In this document: piece after piece, positions 26,836-35,410 of the stretch
Position numbering within the stretch: position 1 is the first letter of the stretch
How the letters are laid out: each line of letters opens with the position of its first letter
From: Proteiniclasticum ruminis
Lineage (GTDB): Bacteria > Bacillota > Clostridia > Clostridiales > Clostridiaceae
NCBI RefSeq assembly: GCF_900115135.1
Contig: NZ_FOVK01000007.1
Location: forward strand, 62,001-126,000
Reading direction: 5' to 3'
DNA length: 64,000 nt
The notes under the pieces: generated by a model
Databases searched by the model: none
What the model was told of the DNA's origin: nothing
What the model saw: only the letters and a program-made list of their open reading frames with translations
Translations under genes and position numbers: made by a program

Positions 26836-27618
26836 ATGAAAAAACTAATCCCAATTCTACTCGGACTCTTACTTCTCGCAGGTTGTGCAGGTGGCACAAA
26901 AAACGAGGATACCTTTGATGCCATGATGGAGAAAGGTGAAATTATTGTAGGTCTTGACGATACTTTTGTACCCATGGGGTTCAGAAATCCTCAAGGTGAA
27001 CTCGTTGGGTTCGATGTGGATCTGGCTAGAGAAATCTTCACAAGAATCGGTCTTACTCCTAAGTTCCAGCCCATTGACTGGTCTTTGAAAGAAAGCGAAC
27101 TGAACAGCGGAAACATTGATGTGATTTTCAATGGATACACCATCACCGATGCCCGCAAGGAAAAGGTCAACTTCTCCACTCCCTATATGGAGAACACGCA
27201 AATCATCATCACCCTGGCCAGCTCCGATATCAACTCCAAAGAAGATCTCAAAGGAAAGGCCGTCTCTGTACAGAAAGAGTCCAGTGCCTATGATGCAGTT
27301 TCAAAGGAGACTGACATCTATGAGAACCTGAAAAATGGTGAGCTCATTACTTTCGACTCCAATCTGGACCTGTTTCTTGATCTGGAAGCTGGAAGAAGCG
27401 ACGCCATTGTTCTGGATGAGGTCTTTGCAAGATACGTTCTTCTCAGCAAGAACATAGAAGACTACAGAATTCTTGAAGATAATTTTGGAGAAGAAGAGTA
27501 TGGAATCGGCTTTAGAAAATCTGATAAGACTCTTCTTGAAAAGACCAATGAAACTCTCGCAGAACTCATAGAAGATGGAACCTTCGATGAAATCAAAAAG
27601 GTGTATATCAATGATTGA
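26836..27618 (+). CDS. Amino-acid ABC transporter, substrate-binding lipoprotein
   Basis: A 260-residue family-3 solute-binding protein. The N-terminus MKKLIPILLGLLLLAGCAGG is a lipoprotein signal peptide with lipobox LAGC (Cys17), so the mature protein is anchored outside the membrane. IIVGLDDTFVPMGFRNPQGELVGFDVDLAREI and NSGNIDVIFNGYTITDARKEKVNFS are the SBP_bac_3 hallmarks for polar amino acids. The T-box leader makes histidine the leading candidate ligand, with threonine as alternative. First gene of a three-gene operon; AAAGGAGG precedes the ATG. Confidence 0.92.
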   Translation: MKKLIPILLGLLLLAGCAGGTKNEDTFDAMMEKGEIIVGLDDTFVPMGFRNPQGELVGFDVDLAREIFTRIGLTPKFQPIDWSLKESELNSGNIDVIFNGYTITDARKEKVNFSTPYMENTQIIITLASSDINSKEDLKGKAVSVQKESSAYDAVSKETDIYENLKNGELITFDSNLDLFLDLEAGRSDAIVLDEVFARYVLLSKNIEDYRILEDNFGEEEYGIGFRKSDKTLLEKTNETLAELIEDGTFDEIKKVYIND

Positions 27619-28252
27619 CATGATTACAACCAGTTATCCTTTGCTTTTGGAGGGTCTTTCCCAGACCCTCTTCTACTTCATAACCACCATGGTCACATCC
27701 GGACTTCTTGGACTTCTCGTGGCATATCTTTATACCCTGAAGCCTCTGAAGCCTCTTTTGTCCTTCTATATCTCCGTGGTGCGAGGAACTCCGCTTCTCC
27801 TTCAGCTGATTTTCATCTATTTCGGTCTGCCTTACTTCGGCATCACACTCAGCAGAATGAATGCGGCGCTTCTAGGGTTCACCTTCAACTACACCGGCTA
27901 TATTGCTGAAATTCTTCGGGGTGGGATGGAGAGCATTCCGAAAGACCAGAAGGACGTGGCTTTTGTTCTTGGATTCAGCAGAAGATATACCTTCTTCCGG
28001 ATTCTTCTGCCTTTGGGGATCCGAAACAGTTTTCCATCTTTAGCCAATGAAGTGCTGGTGCTCCTGAAGGATACTGCGCTGATCTATGCTCTCGGACTCA
28101 GTGAGCTGATCAAGGTCTCAAGAACTCTGGCCAATATCTATGTTTCTGGTACACCTTTCCTCATTGTAGGGCTGATTTATTTCACCTTAAGCTTCTTCTT
28201 GGAAAAAGGGCTCAAGAAACTTGAAAAACGAATGAGGAGGGTCACTTTATGA
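27611..28252 (+). CDS. Amino-acid ABC transporter, permease
   Basis: A 213-residue inner-membrane permease with about five hydrophobic segments. GLLVAYLYTLKPLKPLLSFY and SVVRGTPLLLQLIFIYFGLP form the HisMQ-type N-terminal motif, and the EAA loop (SIPKDQKDVAFVLGFSRRYTFFRILLPLGIR) contacts the ATPase. ATG 27611 overlaps the binding-protein gene by eight bases and has AAAGGTG at good spacing; the frame upstream of it only overlaps the neighbour. It forms a homodimer in the import complex. Confidence 0.92.
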   Translation: MIDMITTSYPLLLEGLSQTLFYFITTMVTSGLLGLLVAYLYTLKPLKPLLSFYISVVRGTPLLLQLIFIYFGLPYFGITLSRMNAALLGFTFNYTGYIAEILRGGMESIPKDQKDVAFVLGFSRRYTFFRILLPLGIRNSFPSLANEVLVLLKDTALIYALGLSELIKVSRTLANIYVSGTPFLIVGLIYFTLSFFLEKGLKKLEKRMRRVTL

Positions 28253-28863
28253 TATTCGAGGCAAAAAACATCAAAAAAACCTATGGCGATCTCACCGTGC
28301 TGGAAAACCTGTCCTTTGAAGTGGACAAAAATGAGATTGCTGCGATTCTAGGCCCTTCAGGAATCGGAAAATCAACCCTCTTGAAGTGTATTGTTCAGCT
28401 GGAGAGCATTGACAGCGGATCTTTTATGCTCAATGGAGAAACACTCACAGAAAAAAACAGGACTCAAGTGGGCCTGGTCTTTCAGTCTTCCTCTCTCTTT
28501 CAGCACAAAAATGTGCTGGAGAATCTGGTGATGGCGCCACGCTATCATAAACTATATGAAGATAAGGAACTGCTTTCCATGGCCGACAGGTATCTGCAGG
28601 ATTTTGGCCTGCTCGATAAGAAGTTTGCATACCCCTCCGAACTCTCAGGGGGCCAGAAGCAAAGAATCGCCATCATCAGGGCTCTTCTTTTGAAACCTCT
28701 TCTTCTGTGTTTTGATGAACCCACCAGCAGTCTGGACCAGGAGAATAAAATGCTTCTTTTGGATATACTTCAGAAAATCAAAAAAGATCATGCGATTCTC
28801 ATCGTCTCCCACGACGAGGACTTCATCGAAAAGGTTGCGGACAAAAAGATTCAGCTGCGTTAG
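28249..28863 (+). CDS. Amino-acid ABC transporter, ATP-binding protein
   Basis: A 204-residue cytoplasmic ATPase of the polar-amino-acid importer. LGPSGIGKSTLLKCI is Walker A, LVFQSSSLFQH the Q-loop, LSGGQKQRIAII the ABC signature, LLCFDEPTSSLD Walker B and IVSHDEDFIEK the H-loop. It is somewhat shorter than the usual ~240 residues, lacking part of the C-terminal segment. Its ATG overlaps the permease stop codon, completing an operon of binding protein, permease and ATPase. Confidence 0.93.
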   Translation: MIFEAKNIKKTYGDLTVLENLSFEVDKNEIAAILGPSGIGKSTLLKCIVQLESIDSGSFMLNGETLTEKNRTQVGLVFQSSSLFQHKNVLENLVMAPRYHKLYEDKELLSMADRYLQDFGLLDKKFAYPSELSGGQKQRIAIIRALLLKPLLLCFDEPTSSLDQENKMLLLDILQKIKKDHAILIVSHDEDFIEKVADKKIQLR

Positions 28864-28926
28864 TTTTTAACCTATCTTTTAGAAAATCAGCTATACTTGA
28901 AATAGAGAACACTCAATAAGGACGTG

Positions 28927-29733
28927 ATGTATGTGTCTTTGATTACTTATTTTCTCTATTTCATCATTTATAGTTTTCTAGGTTGGCTTTATGAATCCAT
29001 TTTATGTTCCATCACTGGAAAAAAGCTTGTGAACAGAGGGTTTCTCAACGGCCCCGTCTGTCCTGTCTATGGATTTGGCGCGCTGCTGATTGTACTGGTT
29101 TTCTACGGAAAAGAGACCAGCCTTCTTCCGCTTTTTCTGTCCAGTATGGTTCTGACCAGTGTCGTGGAGTATTTTACTGCTGTTCTTCTGGAAAAACTCT
29201 TCCACGCCAGGTGGTGGGATTATTCCGGACGTCCTTTTAATATCCATGGCCGGGTTTATCTCACTGGAGCTTTGGTTTTTGCTACGTTATCCGTGTTCAT
29301 CATAAGGTTTCTCCATCCTTTTGTGGAGTCCATGATTGGCACCTTATCCTCCAGTTCAAAAGCCACCCTCTCCATTACGCTTTTCCTCATCCTTCTCATC
29401 GATCTTTTCATCACCGTCAGGCATCTTCTTCTCCTTCATCTTCGCATCAGCGCTGTTCGGGATGAGTTTGACAGACTGGTGAAAGAAGGTGAGCTGAAAT
29501 TGGATGAACTTCGGCAGATCCTTCAAAGTAAACTGGAAGGCACGGTGCTGTATACCGATCGGGTAAAAGCTCTGTTTCAGAAAGGCCGCTATCAGAACAA
29601 GCGAATCTTCAATGCCTTTCCAAACCTCACCGCCTTAAAGAACAACGAGATATTCAGCAAACTCAAAAACAGTTTTCTGGAAAACAAGAAAAAACTGGAT
29701 GACAAGATCCGCAACTTCAACAATCATCTGTGA
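28927..29733 (+). CDS. Putative ABC-transporter type IV / CmpB-like membrane protein (PF06541 type)
   Basis: A 268-residue membrane protein. The motif YSFLGWLYESILCSITGKKLVNRGFLNGP near the N-terminus (residues ~14-42), followed by PVYGFGALLI and RWWDYSGRPFNIHGRVYL, is the diagnostic pattern of this family. Five hydrophobic segments occupy the first ~170 residues and a charged, probably helical cytoplasmic tail follows. Despite its family name, no ABC ATPase partner is proved; function is unknown. ATG 28927 follows AAGGA; the GTG three bases earlier is the alternative start. Confidence 0.82.
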   Translation: MYVSLITYFLYFIIYSFLGWLYESILCSITGKKLVNRGFLNGPVCPVYGFGALLIVLVFYGKETSLLPLFLSSMVLTSVVEYFTAVLLEKLFHARWWDYSGRPFNIHGRVYLTGALVFATLSVFIIRFLHPFVESMIGTLSSSSKATLSITLFLILLIDLFITVRHLLLLHLRISAVRDEFDRLVKEGELKLDELRQILQSKLEGTVLYTDRVKALFQKGRYQNKRIFNAFPNLTALKNNEIFSKLKNSFLENKKKLDDKIRNFNNHL

Positions 29734-29763
29734 GAAGCTCCAAAGGCTTCTCTTTTTCTTTTG
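29732..29763 (+). terminator. Terminator after the CmpB-like gene
   Basis: GAGAAGC (29732-29738) pairs with GCTTCTC (29746-29752), followed by a T-rich tail; the stem begins at the stop codon. Confidence 0.8.
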
Positions 29764-29862
29764 ATACTCCTCCTACAACCCCACAGAAGTCAAAGGATTC
29801 ATGAACTTTGTTACAAATAAATGAACAATATACAGATTGACCGTAAATTTAATTGTATGCTA

Positions 29863-29891
29863 TTGAATTTTGTGTTCGGTTAGTTTATAGT
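29863..29891 (+). promoter_or_regulatory. Promoter of sodA
   Basis: TTGAAT (29863-29868), a 17-base spacer and TATAGT (29886-29891). A short hairpin CTCCC/GGGAG at 29914-29929 follows in the leader. No PerR-type box was recognised. Confidence 0.65.
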
Positions 29892-29981
29892 AAAGGCATA
29901 CAGTTAATAACCGCTCCCACTACAGGGAGTTTTCTAGATAATAAAAGTAATCGTTGAAAACAAAATTGGAGGAATGAAAGA

Positions 29982-30590
29982 ATGAAACATGAATTACCAA
30001 AACTACCTTATGAGTACAGTGCACTGGAGCCTTATGTGGATGCTCAGACCATGGAGATCCATTACAGCAAGCATCATCAGGCTTATGTGAACAATCTGAA
30101 TGCAGCTCTTGAAAAATATCCAGAGCTACAGGAAAAGGACATCAAGGATCTCGTTGCAGATCTTAATGCAGTTCCAGAAGACATCAGAGGCGCTGTAAGA
30201 AATAATGGTGGCGGACACCTCAATCACTCCATGTTCTGGAAGATGATGAAGAAGGCAGAAGGACAGGCTCCAGAAGGAGAACTCCTGACAGCAATCAATG
30301 AGAAGTTCGGAAGCTTTGATGAATTTAAGAGCGTATTCGCAAAGGCTGGCGCAACAAGATTTGGATCAGGTTGGGCATGGCTGGTAGTAAAGGATGGAAA
30401 GCTTGATGTAGTATCCACACCAAACCAGGACAATCCAATTACAGACGGACTTACCCCAATCCTGGGACTTGACGTATGGGAGCATGCATACTATCTGAAG
30501 TATCAGAACAGAAGACCTGAATACATCGAAAACTGGTTCAACGTAGTGAACTGGGACGAAGTTGCAAAACTTTACAGCGAAGCAAAATAA
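29982..30590 (+). CDS. sodA: Superoxide dismutase (Fe/Mn type)
   Basis: A 202-residue cytoplasmic enzyme that dismutates superoxide to peroxide and oxygen. [20 protein letters not shown] and [15 protein letters not shown] contain the first metal His; [11 protein letters not shown] the second; [19 protein letters not shown] the Asp and His that complete the 3 His + 1 Asp site. Length is normal. A single-gene unit with its own promoter, GGAGG ribosome binding site and terminator, which suggests protection of an anaerobe during oxygen exposure. Fe versus Mn use cannot be judged by eye. Confidence 0.96.
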   Translation: MKHELPKLPYEYSALEPYVDAQTMEIHYSKHHQAYVNNLNAALEKYPELQEKDIKDLVADLNAVPEDIRGAVRNNGGGHLNHSMFWKMMKKAEGQAPEGELLTAINEKFGSFDEFKSVFAKAGATRFGSGWAWLVVKDGKLDVVSTPNQDNPITDGLTPILGLDVWEHAYYLKYQNRRPEYIENWFNVVNWDEVAKLYSEAK

Positions 30591-30633
30591 GTAACCCCTC
30601 AAATTGATATATATTTTAACTGGCCTATGATGA

Positions 30634-30668
30634 AAAATCCTGCTGTTCCCCCGGCAGGATTTTTTTTC
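30634..30668 (+). terminator. Terminator of sodA
   Basis: AAAATCCTGC (30634-30643) pairs with GCAGGATTTT (30654-30663), followed by further T. Confidence 0.92.
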
Positions 30669-30791
30669 TGCCTTTTTTTCTGAAAATGAAATACAGAATA
30701 TGAAACGAAAATACAGAAGTTCCCATCCTTTCAAAACCTTCTGTCAATTTTACGGTAAGATAAGGATAACTAATGATTTCTGGAGGAGTAT

Positions 30792-32792
30792 ATGAGAAAG
30801 ATTACACTAGATGAGTTCAAAAATTATACCTTTCTGTCTGGGATAGACCATGCCCCAGGCGGTAAATTTGCTGCATTTGCGGTGCACAAGGTGGACCTGG
30901 AAGGCAACAAATATCTTTCCAACCTGCATCTCTACGATGCGGAAAAAAACGCAGTAAGAAAACTGACTGCGTTCAACAAAGAGTCTTCCTTCAAATGGCT
31001 GAACGAAGAAGAGATTGTGTTTTCCACCATCCGGGATGATAAAGATAAGGAAGACAGTGAGTCCCTCAAAGAATTCACCCAGGTCTATAAAATACATATT
31101 CATGGTGGTGAAGCGGATAAATTCATCCGTTTTAATAAGAGAGTCTCCAGCTATGAGTTTCTTAAAAACGGCATGATTCTCGCATCTGTCTATTTTGACA
31201 ACAATGCCAAGGATCAGCTGAGCCTGGACGAGAAAGAGCTCTCTGAAGAGCTGAAGAGGCTCAAAGAGGAAAAAGATTATGAAGTCCTCGAAGAGATTCC
31301 TTACTGGTCCAACGGGGGAGGTTTCACATCCAGAAAAAGAAACAGGCTCGCTTTATTTGACAGTGAAGGAAATTTCCAGAAGTATCTCTCTTCAGAATTC
31401 ACCGATGTGGAACTGATTAAACTCAGCAGGGACAAAAGCCATGCTGTGATCCTTTCCTCCACATTCACAGATAAGATGCCCCTCTATAATGAGCTGTCCA
31501 TTTTTGACGGTGCCAATGTGCTGCCTCTAGAAACCAAAGGACTTTCCCTGTCCTATGCTGATTTTCTAAGTGACACAACACTGATTCTCACCGCAACGGA
31601 TATGAAGTATCTGGGCATCAATGAAAACGGGAAGTTCTACAAATATGATCTGGAAAAAGGAGAGCTGACACTGCTGACGAAAGACCTGGATATGTCCCTT
31701 TACAGCTCTGTAGGCAGTGACGCACGATACGGCGGAGGAAAGCAGCGCGGTGTTTATAACGGAGAGCTCTACTTCACAACAACAAAGGGAACAGATTCTC
31801 ATCTCATGAAGGTGAACGGAGAGGGAGAACTTACAGAAGTGCTGGCAGAGGAAGGTTCTGTGGACTCCTTCAGCATAGAAGAAGGACATCTTCTCTATAT
31901 CGGCATGAAGAATACTTCTCTTCAGGCACTTTATGCTTTAGAAGACGGCACCTCCAGGCAGATCACAACCTTTAATGATTGGATCCATGAAGAACTGAAA
32001 CTTTCTATCCCTGAAACCTTATCCTATCCTTTAGAGGATGGCAGAACCATCGATGGTTTTGTTCTAAAACCTGCTGATTACGAGAAAGGAAAGAAGTATC
32101 CTGTACTTCTTGAAATCCATGGTGGACCCAAAACGGTCTATGGCTCAGTCTTCTATCATGAGCTTCAATATTTTGCCAGTGAAGGATACTTTGTCATCTT
32201 CTGTAATCCAAGAGGAAGTGATGGAAAAGGAAATGACTTCTCTGACATCAGAGGGCTCTACGGTGCCATTGATTACGAAGATCTCATGAACTTCACAGAC
32301 CTCGCTCTGGAAACCTATGAGGACATGGATTCATCGAATCTGTTTGTCACTGGTGGTTCTTACGGAGGCTTCATGACCAATTGGATCATCGGACATACCC
32401 ACAGATTCAAGGCAGCAGCTTCTCAAAGAAGCATCTCCAACTGGATCTCCATGTTCAACACCACAGACATCGGATACTACTTTGCTGATGATCAGACTGC
32501 TTCTTCTCCATGGGAAAACCATGAGAAGATGTGGGACCAGTCTCCGCTGAAATATGCAGATCAGGTGAAAACACCGACCCTGTTCATTCATTCAGAAGAA
32601 GACTACAGATGCTGGCTCACGGAAGGCCTCCAGATGTTCACCGCACTCAAATATCATGGCGTGGAATCAAGACTTTGCATGTTCCGGGGTGAGAACCACG
32701 AACTCAGCCGCTCTGGAAAACCTAAGCATAGAGTCCGAAGACTGACAGAGATTGATGAGTGGTTCAAAAAGTTCCAGCCTAAAGAAAGCTAA
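30792..32792 (+). CDS. S9-family (prolyl oligopeptidase-like) peptidase
   Basis: A 666-residue cytoplasmic serine peptidase of the acylaminoacyl-peptidase/DPP type. The first ~400 residues form repeated beta-propeller-like blades; the C-terminal ~260 residues are an alpha/beta hydrolase with LLEIHGGPKTVYG (oxyanion region), VTGGSYGGFMTNW (nucleophile Ser in G-x-S-x-G-G), HSEEDYRC (Asp) and FRGENHELSRSG (catalytic His). No signal peptide is seen. It probably degrades small peptides for amino-acid catabolism. It is a lone gene with GGAGG and a terminator. Confidence 0.93.
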   Translation: MRKITLDEFKNYTFLSGIDHAPGGKFAAFAVHKVDLEGNKYLSNLHLYDAEKNAVRKLTAFNKESSFKWLNEEEIVFSTIRDDKDKEDSESLKEFTQVYKIHIHGGEADKFIRFNKRVSSYEFLKNGMILASVYFDNNAKDQLSLDEKELSEELKRLKEEKDYEVLEEIPYWSNGGGFTSRKRNRLALFDSEGNFQKYLSSEFTDVELIKLSRDKSHAVILSSTFTDKMPLYNELSIFDGANVLPLETKGLSLSYADFLSDTTLILTATDMKYLGINENGKFYKYDLEKGELTLLTKDLDMSLYSSVGSDARYGGGKQRGVYNGELYFTTTKGTDSHLMKVNGEGELTEVLAEEGSVDSFSIEEGHLLYIGMKNTSLQALYALEDGTSRQITTFNDWIHEELKLSIPETLSYPLEDGRTIDGFVLKPADYEKGKKYPVLLEIHGGPKTVYGSVFYHELQYFASEGYFVIFCNPRGSDGKGNDFSDIRGLYGAIDYEDLMNFTDLALETYEDMDSSNLFVTGGSYGGFMTNWIIGHTHRFKAAASQRSISNWISMFNTTDIGYYFADDQTASSPWENHEKMWDQSPLKYADQVKTPTLFIHSEEDYRCWLTEGLQMFTALKYHGVESRLCMFRGENHELSRSGKPKHRVRRLTEIDEWFKKFQPKES

Positions 32793-32823
32793 CGACGCAT
32801 ATCTCTAACACTCCTATATAGTT

Positions 32824-32853
32824 GAACTGGCTTCCCGGCCAGTTCATTTTTTT
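32824..32853 (+). terminator. Terminator of the S9 peptidase gene
   Basis: GAACTGGC (32824-32831) pairs with GCCAGTTC (32838-32845), then a seven-base T run. Confidence 0.9.
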
Positions 32854-32858
32854 CATCA

Positions 32859-32888
32859 TTGACAAACCGATCTCCTTTCCCCTATAGT
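32859..32888 (+). promoter_or_regulatory. Promoter of adenine deaminase
   Basis: TTGACA (32859-32864), an 18-base spacer and TATAGT (32883-32888), starting six bases after the upstream terminator. The leader is too short for a purine riboswitch. Confidence 0.75.
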
Positions 32889-32926
32889 AATAAAAATCAG
32901 ATAATTAAAGACAGGTGGTGGAATTC

Positions 32927-34672
32927 TTGAATAAAAACAAGTTTCGTAACCTTCTCAGAAGTGCTGATGCCAGCATCCCTTGTGATACTGTGTTTACAGG
33001 TGGAAAAGTGCTCAGCGTGTTCAGCGGAGTTCTGGAAGATGTTACATTTGCAGTGACAGATGGGATGATTGTGGGTTTTGGTGAAAGCTATAAATCCGAT
33101 CACGTGGTGGACTTGAAGGGGAAAACAGTGGTGCCCGGTCTCATCGATTCTCATATCCATATTGAGTCCACGTTGGCTACCCCAAAGGAGTTTTCAAAAG
33201 CTGCCATCAGGCATGGCATCACAACCGTCATCATGGATCCCCATGAAATCGGAAACGTTCTTGGCACCAAGGGTTTGGATTTTATGCTGGAGTCCTCAAA
33301 AAATCTTCCTGTAACCTTTCAGATGATGCTGCCCTCCTGTGTTCCCGCAACCATCCACGAAACATCAGGTGCGATCCTTCGCGCTGAGGACCTGGCTCCT
33401 TATTATGAGGATCACCGTGTGTCAGGACTTGCAGAAATGATGGATCTTACGGGGGTGAAGACCACAAGAGATGATGTGCTTCAAAAACTTATGGATGCAA
33501 AAAAGCACCGCAAAACTCTCGATGGACACGGGGCAGGTCTCAGTGCCATGGACAATAATCTTTACCGTGTGGCGGGCATTTCAACAGATCACGAATGCAC
33601 TACCGTAGAAGAAGCCAAAGACAGGCTTTCTAAAGGATTCTATGTCCATATCAGAGAAGGCTCCGTGGCAAAGAATTTTGATACGCTTTTGCCGGTGGTA
33701 ACCAAAAACAACCATCACCGCTTTACTTTCTGCACCGATGACATCTATATTGATGATCTTTACGAAAACGGCAGCATTGATACCATGATCCGGAAAGCCA
33801 TCGCATCCGGACTGGATCCCATAGATGCAATAAAAATGGCCACCTTAAATCCAGCCACGTGCTATCACCTGCAGGACCTTGGCGCTGTGGCTCCAGGATA
33901 CCAGGCGGATTTTGTGGTCCTTAAGAATCTGGAAAGTTTCCACATTCACTCTGTGTATCAGAAGGGCCACTGTGTGTTTCAAGAAGAAGAGGTGATCTTC
34001 TCTTATGAAAACCATCCATTGCCCGCTCTTCCCCGCACAGTCACACTAAAAAAACTGACTCTGGACGATCTTTCCATGGTATCAGGCACAGGGGTTCTCC
34101 ATGTGATTGAAATACTTTCCAACAGCCTTCTCACAAACCATCTGGTGATGGAAACACCAGTAAATCAGGAAGTGGCCATAGGACCCACAGCAGATCTGGC
34201 AAAGCTCTTTGTCATGGAACGTCATGGAAACCACGGCAACATGGGAAAAGGTATCGTCAAAGGATTTAAAATGAAAAGCGGCGCAGTGGCCACCACCATC
34301 GCCCACGATTCCCATAATCTGGTGGCATTGGGCGTCCATGATGAGGATCTTCTCCTGGCCGTCCAAAGGATCGAAGAAATCGGAGGTGGACTGGTTCTTG
34401 TGGAGAACAAAAAAATACTGGCGGAGCTCCCCCTTGAAATCGGAGGTCTCATGTCCAGTGCGCCCTTAGAGGAAATCACAGAAAAGCTTCAAAAAGTCCG
34501 AGAGATGGAGAAGATGCTCTTTGATGAGCTGGACTTCAACCCCTTCCTGACCCTATCCTTCCTTACACTCCCGGTGATCCCCACGTTGAAAATCACCGAC
34601 AAAGGCCTTTTTGACACAAATCAGCAGACTTTCATTGCCTTTGATGAAGAGTTGCAGCAAACCGAGATCTGA
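32927..34672 (+). CDS. ade: Adenine deaminase
   Basis: A 581-residue amidohydrolase that deaminates adenine to hypoxanthine in purine salvage. VPGLIDSHIHIESTLATPKEF is the H-x-H metal motif with the IES signature of Ade; MDPHEIGNVLG, GHGAGLS and FCTDDIYIDD supply further metal ligands and the catalytic Asp, and the C-terminal domain keeps the GNMGKGIVKGF region. TTG 32927 with AGGTGG eight bases upstream is chosen as start over the in-frame GTG at 32915. Length matches the B. subtilis-type enzyme. Confidence 0.95.
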   Translation: MNKNKFRNLLRSADASIPCDTVFTGGKVLSVFSGVLEDVTFAVTDGMIVGFGESYKSDHVVDLKGKTVVPGLIDSHIHIESTLATPKEFSKAAIRHGITTVIMDPHEIGNVLGTKGLDFMLESSKNLPVTFQMMLPSCVPATIHETSGAILRAEDLAPYYEDHRVSGLAEMMDLTGVKTTRDDVLQKLMDAKKHRKTLDGHGAGLSAMDNNLYRVAGISTDHECTTVEEAKDRLSKGFYVHIREGSVAKNFDTLLPVVTKNNHHRFTFCTDDIYIDDLYENGSIDTMIRKAIASGLDPIDAIKMATLNPATCYHLQDLGAVAPGYQADFVVLKNLESFHIHSVYQKGHCVFQEEEVIFSYENHPLPALPRTVTLKKLTLDDLSMVSGTGVLHVIEILSNSLLTNHLVMETPVNQEVAIGPTADLAKLFVMERHGNHGNMGKGIVKGFKMKSGAVATTIAHDSHNLVALGVHDEDLLLAVQRIEEIGGGLVLVENKKILAELPLEIGGLMSSAPLEEITEKLQKVREMEKMLFDELDFNPFLTLSFLTLPVIPTLKITDKGLFDTNQQTFIAFDEELQQTEI

Positions 34673-34678
34673 TATGAG

Positions 34679-34708
34679 AAAAGACCTGGCACGCCAGGTC
34701 TTTTCTTT
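34679..34708. terminator. Bidirectional terminator between ade and a minus-strand gene
   Basis: AAAAGACCTGG (34679-34689) pairs with CCAGGTCTTTT (34694-34704) around CACG, giving A and T runs on the two sides. Confidence 0.9.
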
Positions 34709-34718
34709 CTATCATTTC

Positions 34719-35201
34719 CTATTCTTTTAAATATGTAAGATCTTCTATTGATATTTCTTTTTCCAAGGACTCCGGATCTTCCATCCAGAGAAACAGCTCC
34801 TTTTCCAAAAAGCTGTAGAAACGGTCCCATGAAATGACTTTGAAGTTGTGTGGAACATCCACAAGAGATATGGCTGAAAACTCATCTTTCCCGTCTGTTT
34901 TGCGAAGCATCAGTTCTACACCCTTATAGTCCAGAACCAGGATTCTTTGGGAGCTCATATCTTTATGATCCAAAATTCCATGTTCCCTGCAGAACTTGCA
35001 AAGATATTCAATGAGGGTCTCTCCCATACTATCGATGCTGGTGACCGAATATCGTCCGGCAATCCATCTGTACCAAACATCATGGAGATTGATGAAATTG
35101 AAAAACTCGTCATGCTGGCTGAGAAGCCGCTTTAACGCTTTGATCTCCATCATTCTTTTTTCTTTCAACAGTTCTCTTCTTTCGTTCTCGTGTACTTCCA
35201 T
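34719..35201 (-). CDS. Protein of unknown function (160 residues)
   Basis: I do not recognise a family. The protein is soluble with a charged, helical N-terminus (ERRELLKEKRMMEIKALKRLL) and a mixed alpha/beta C-terminal half including RILVLDYKGVELMLRK and FKVISWDRFYSFLEKELFLW. Two Cys and several Trp are present but no known motif. ATG 35201 is chosen since GAGGTG lies at proper spacing; that motif would be inside the reading frame if the GTG at 35210 were used. It is a single gene convergent with ade. Confidence 0.65.
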   Translation of the reverse strand: MEVHENERRELLKEKRMMEIKALKRLLSQHDEFFNFINLHDVWYRWIAGRYSVTSIDSMGETLIEYLCKFCREHGILDHKDMSSQRILVLDYKGVELMLRKTDGKDEFSAISLVDVPHNFKVISWDRFYSFLEKELFLWMEDPESLEKEISIEDLTYLKE

Positions 35202-35356
35202 TTCTTTCACCTCAGGCCATTTATAATATTCTAAAAATTCTCATACCTAAGTATATCATACTTCATGAAAGATAATAATAAAAACACGATAACATTATGT
35301 GAAAGTATTGTTTCACCGCTGATGATATATATGAATGTCAAAAGAACCGCAGTTTT

Positions 35357-35393
35357 ATAAAAAAAGAAGGGGCAGGTAATAAAATCCTGCCCT
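35357..35393 (-). terminator. Terminator of the DEAD-box helicase gene
   Basis: On the minus strand GGGCAGG pairs with CCTGCCC, followed by CTTC and a T run (A run at 35359-35365). Confidence 0.85.
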
Positions 35394-35410
35394 TTCTGTA
35401 TACAAAAAAT

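Noticed and set aside
32793-32926. A purine riboswitch before adenine deaminase
   Set aside because: Only about 30 bases lie between the promoter and the start codon, too few for an aptamer, and no such motif is seen.
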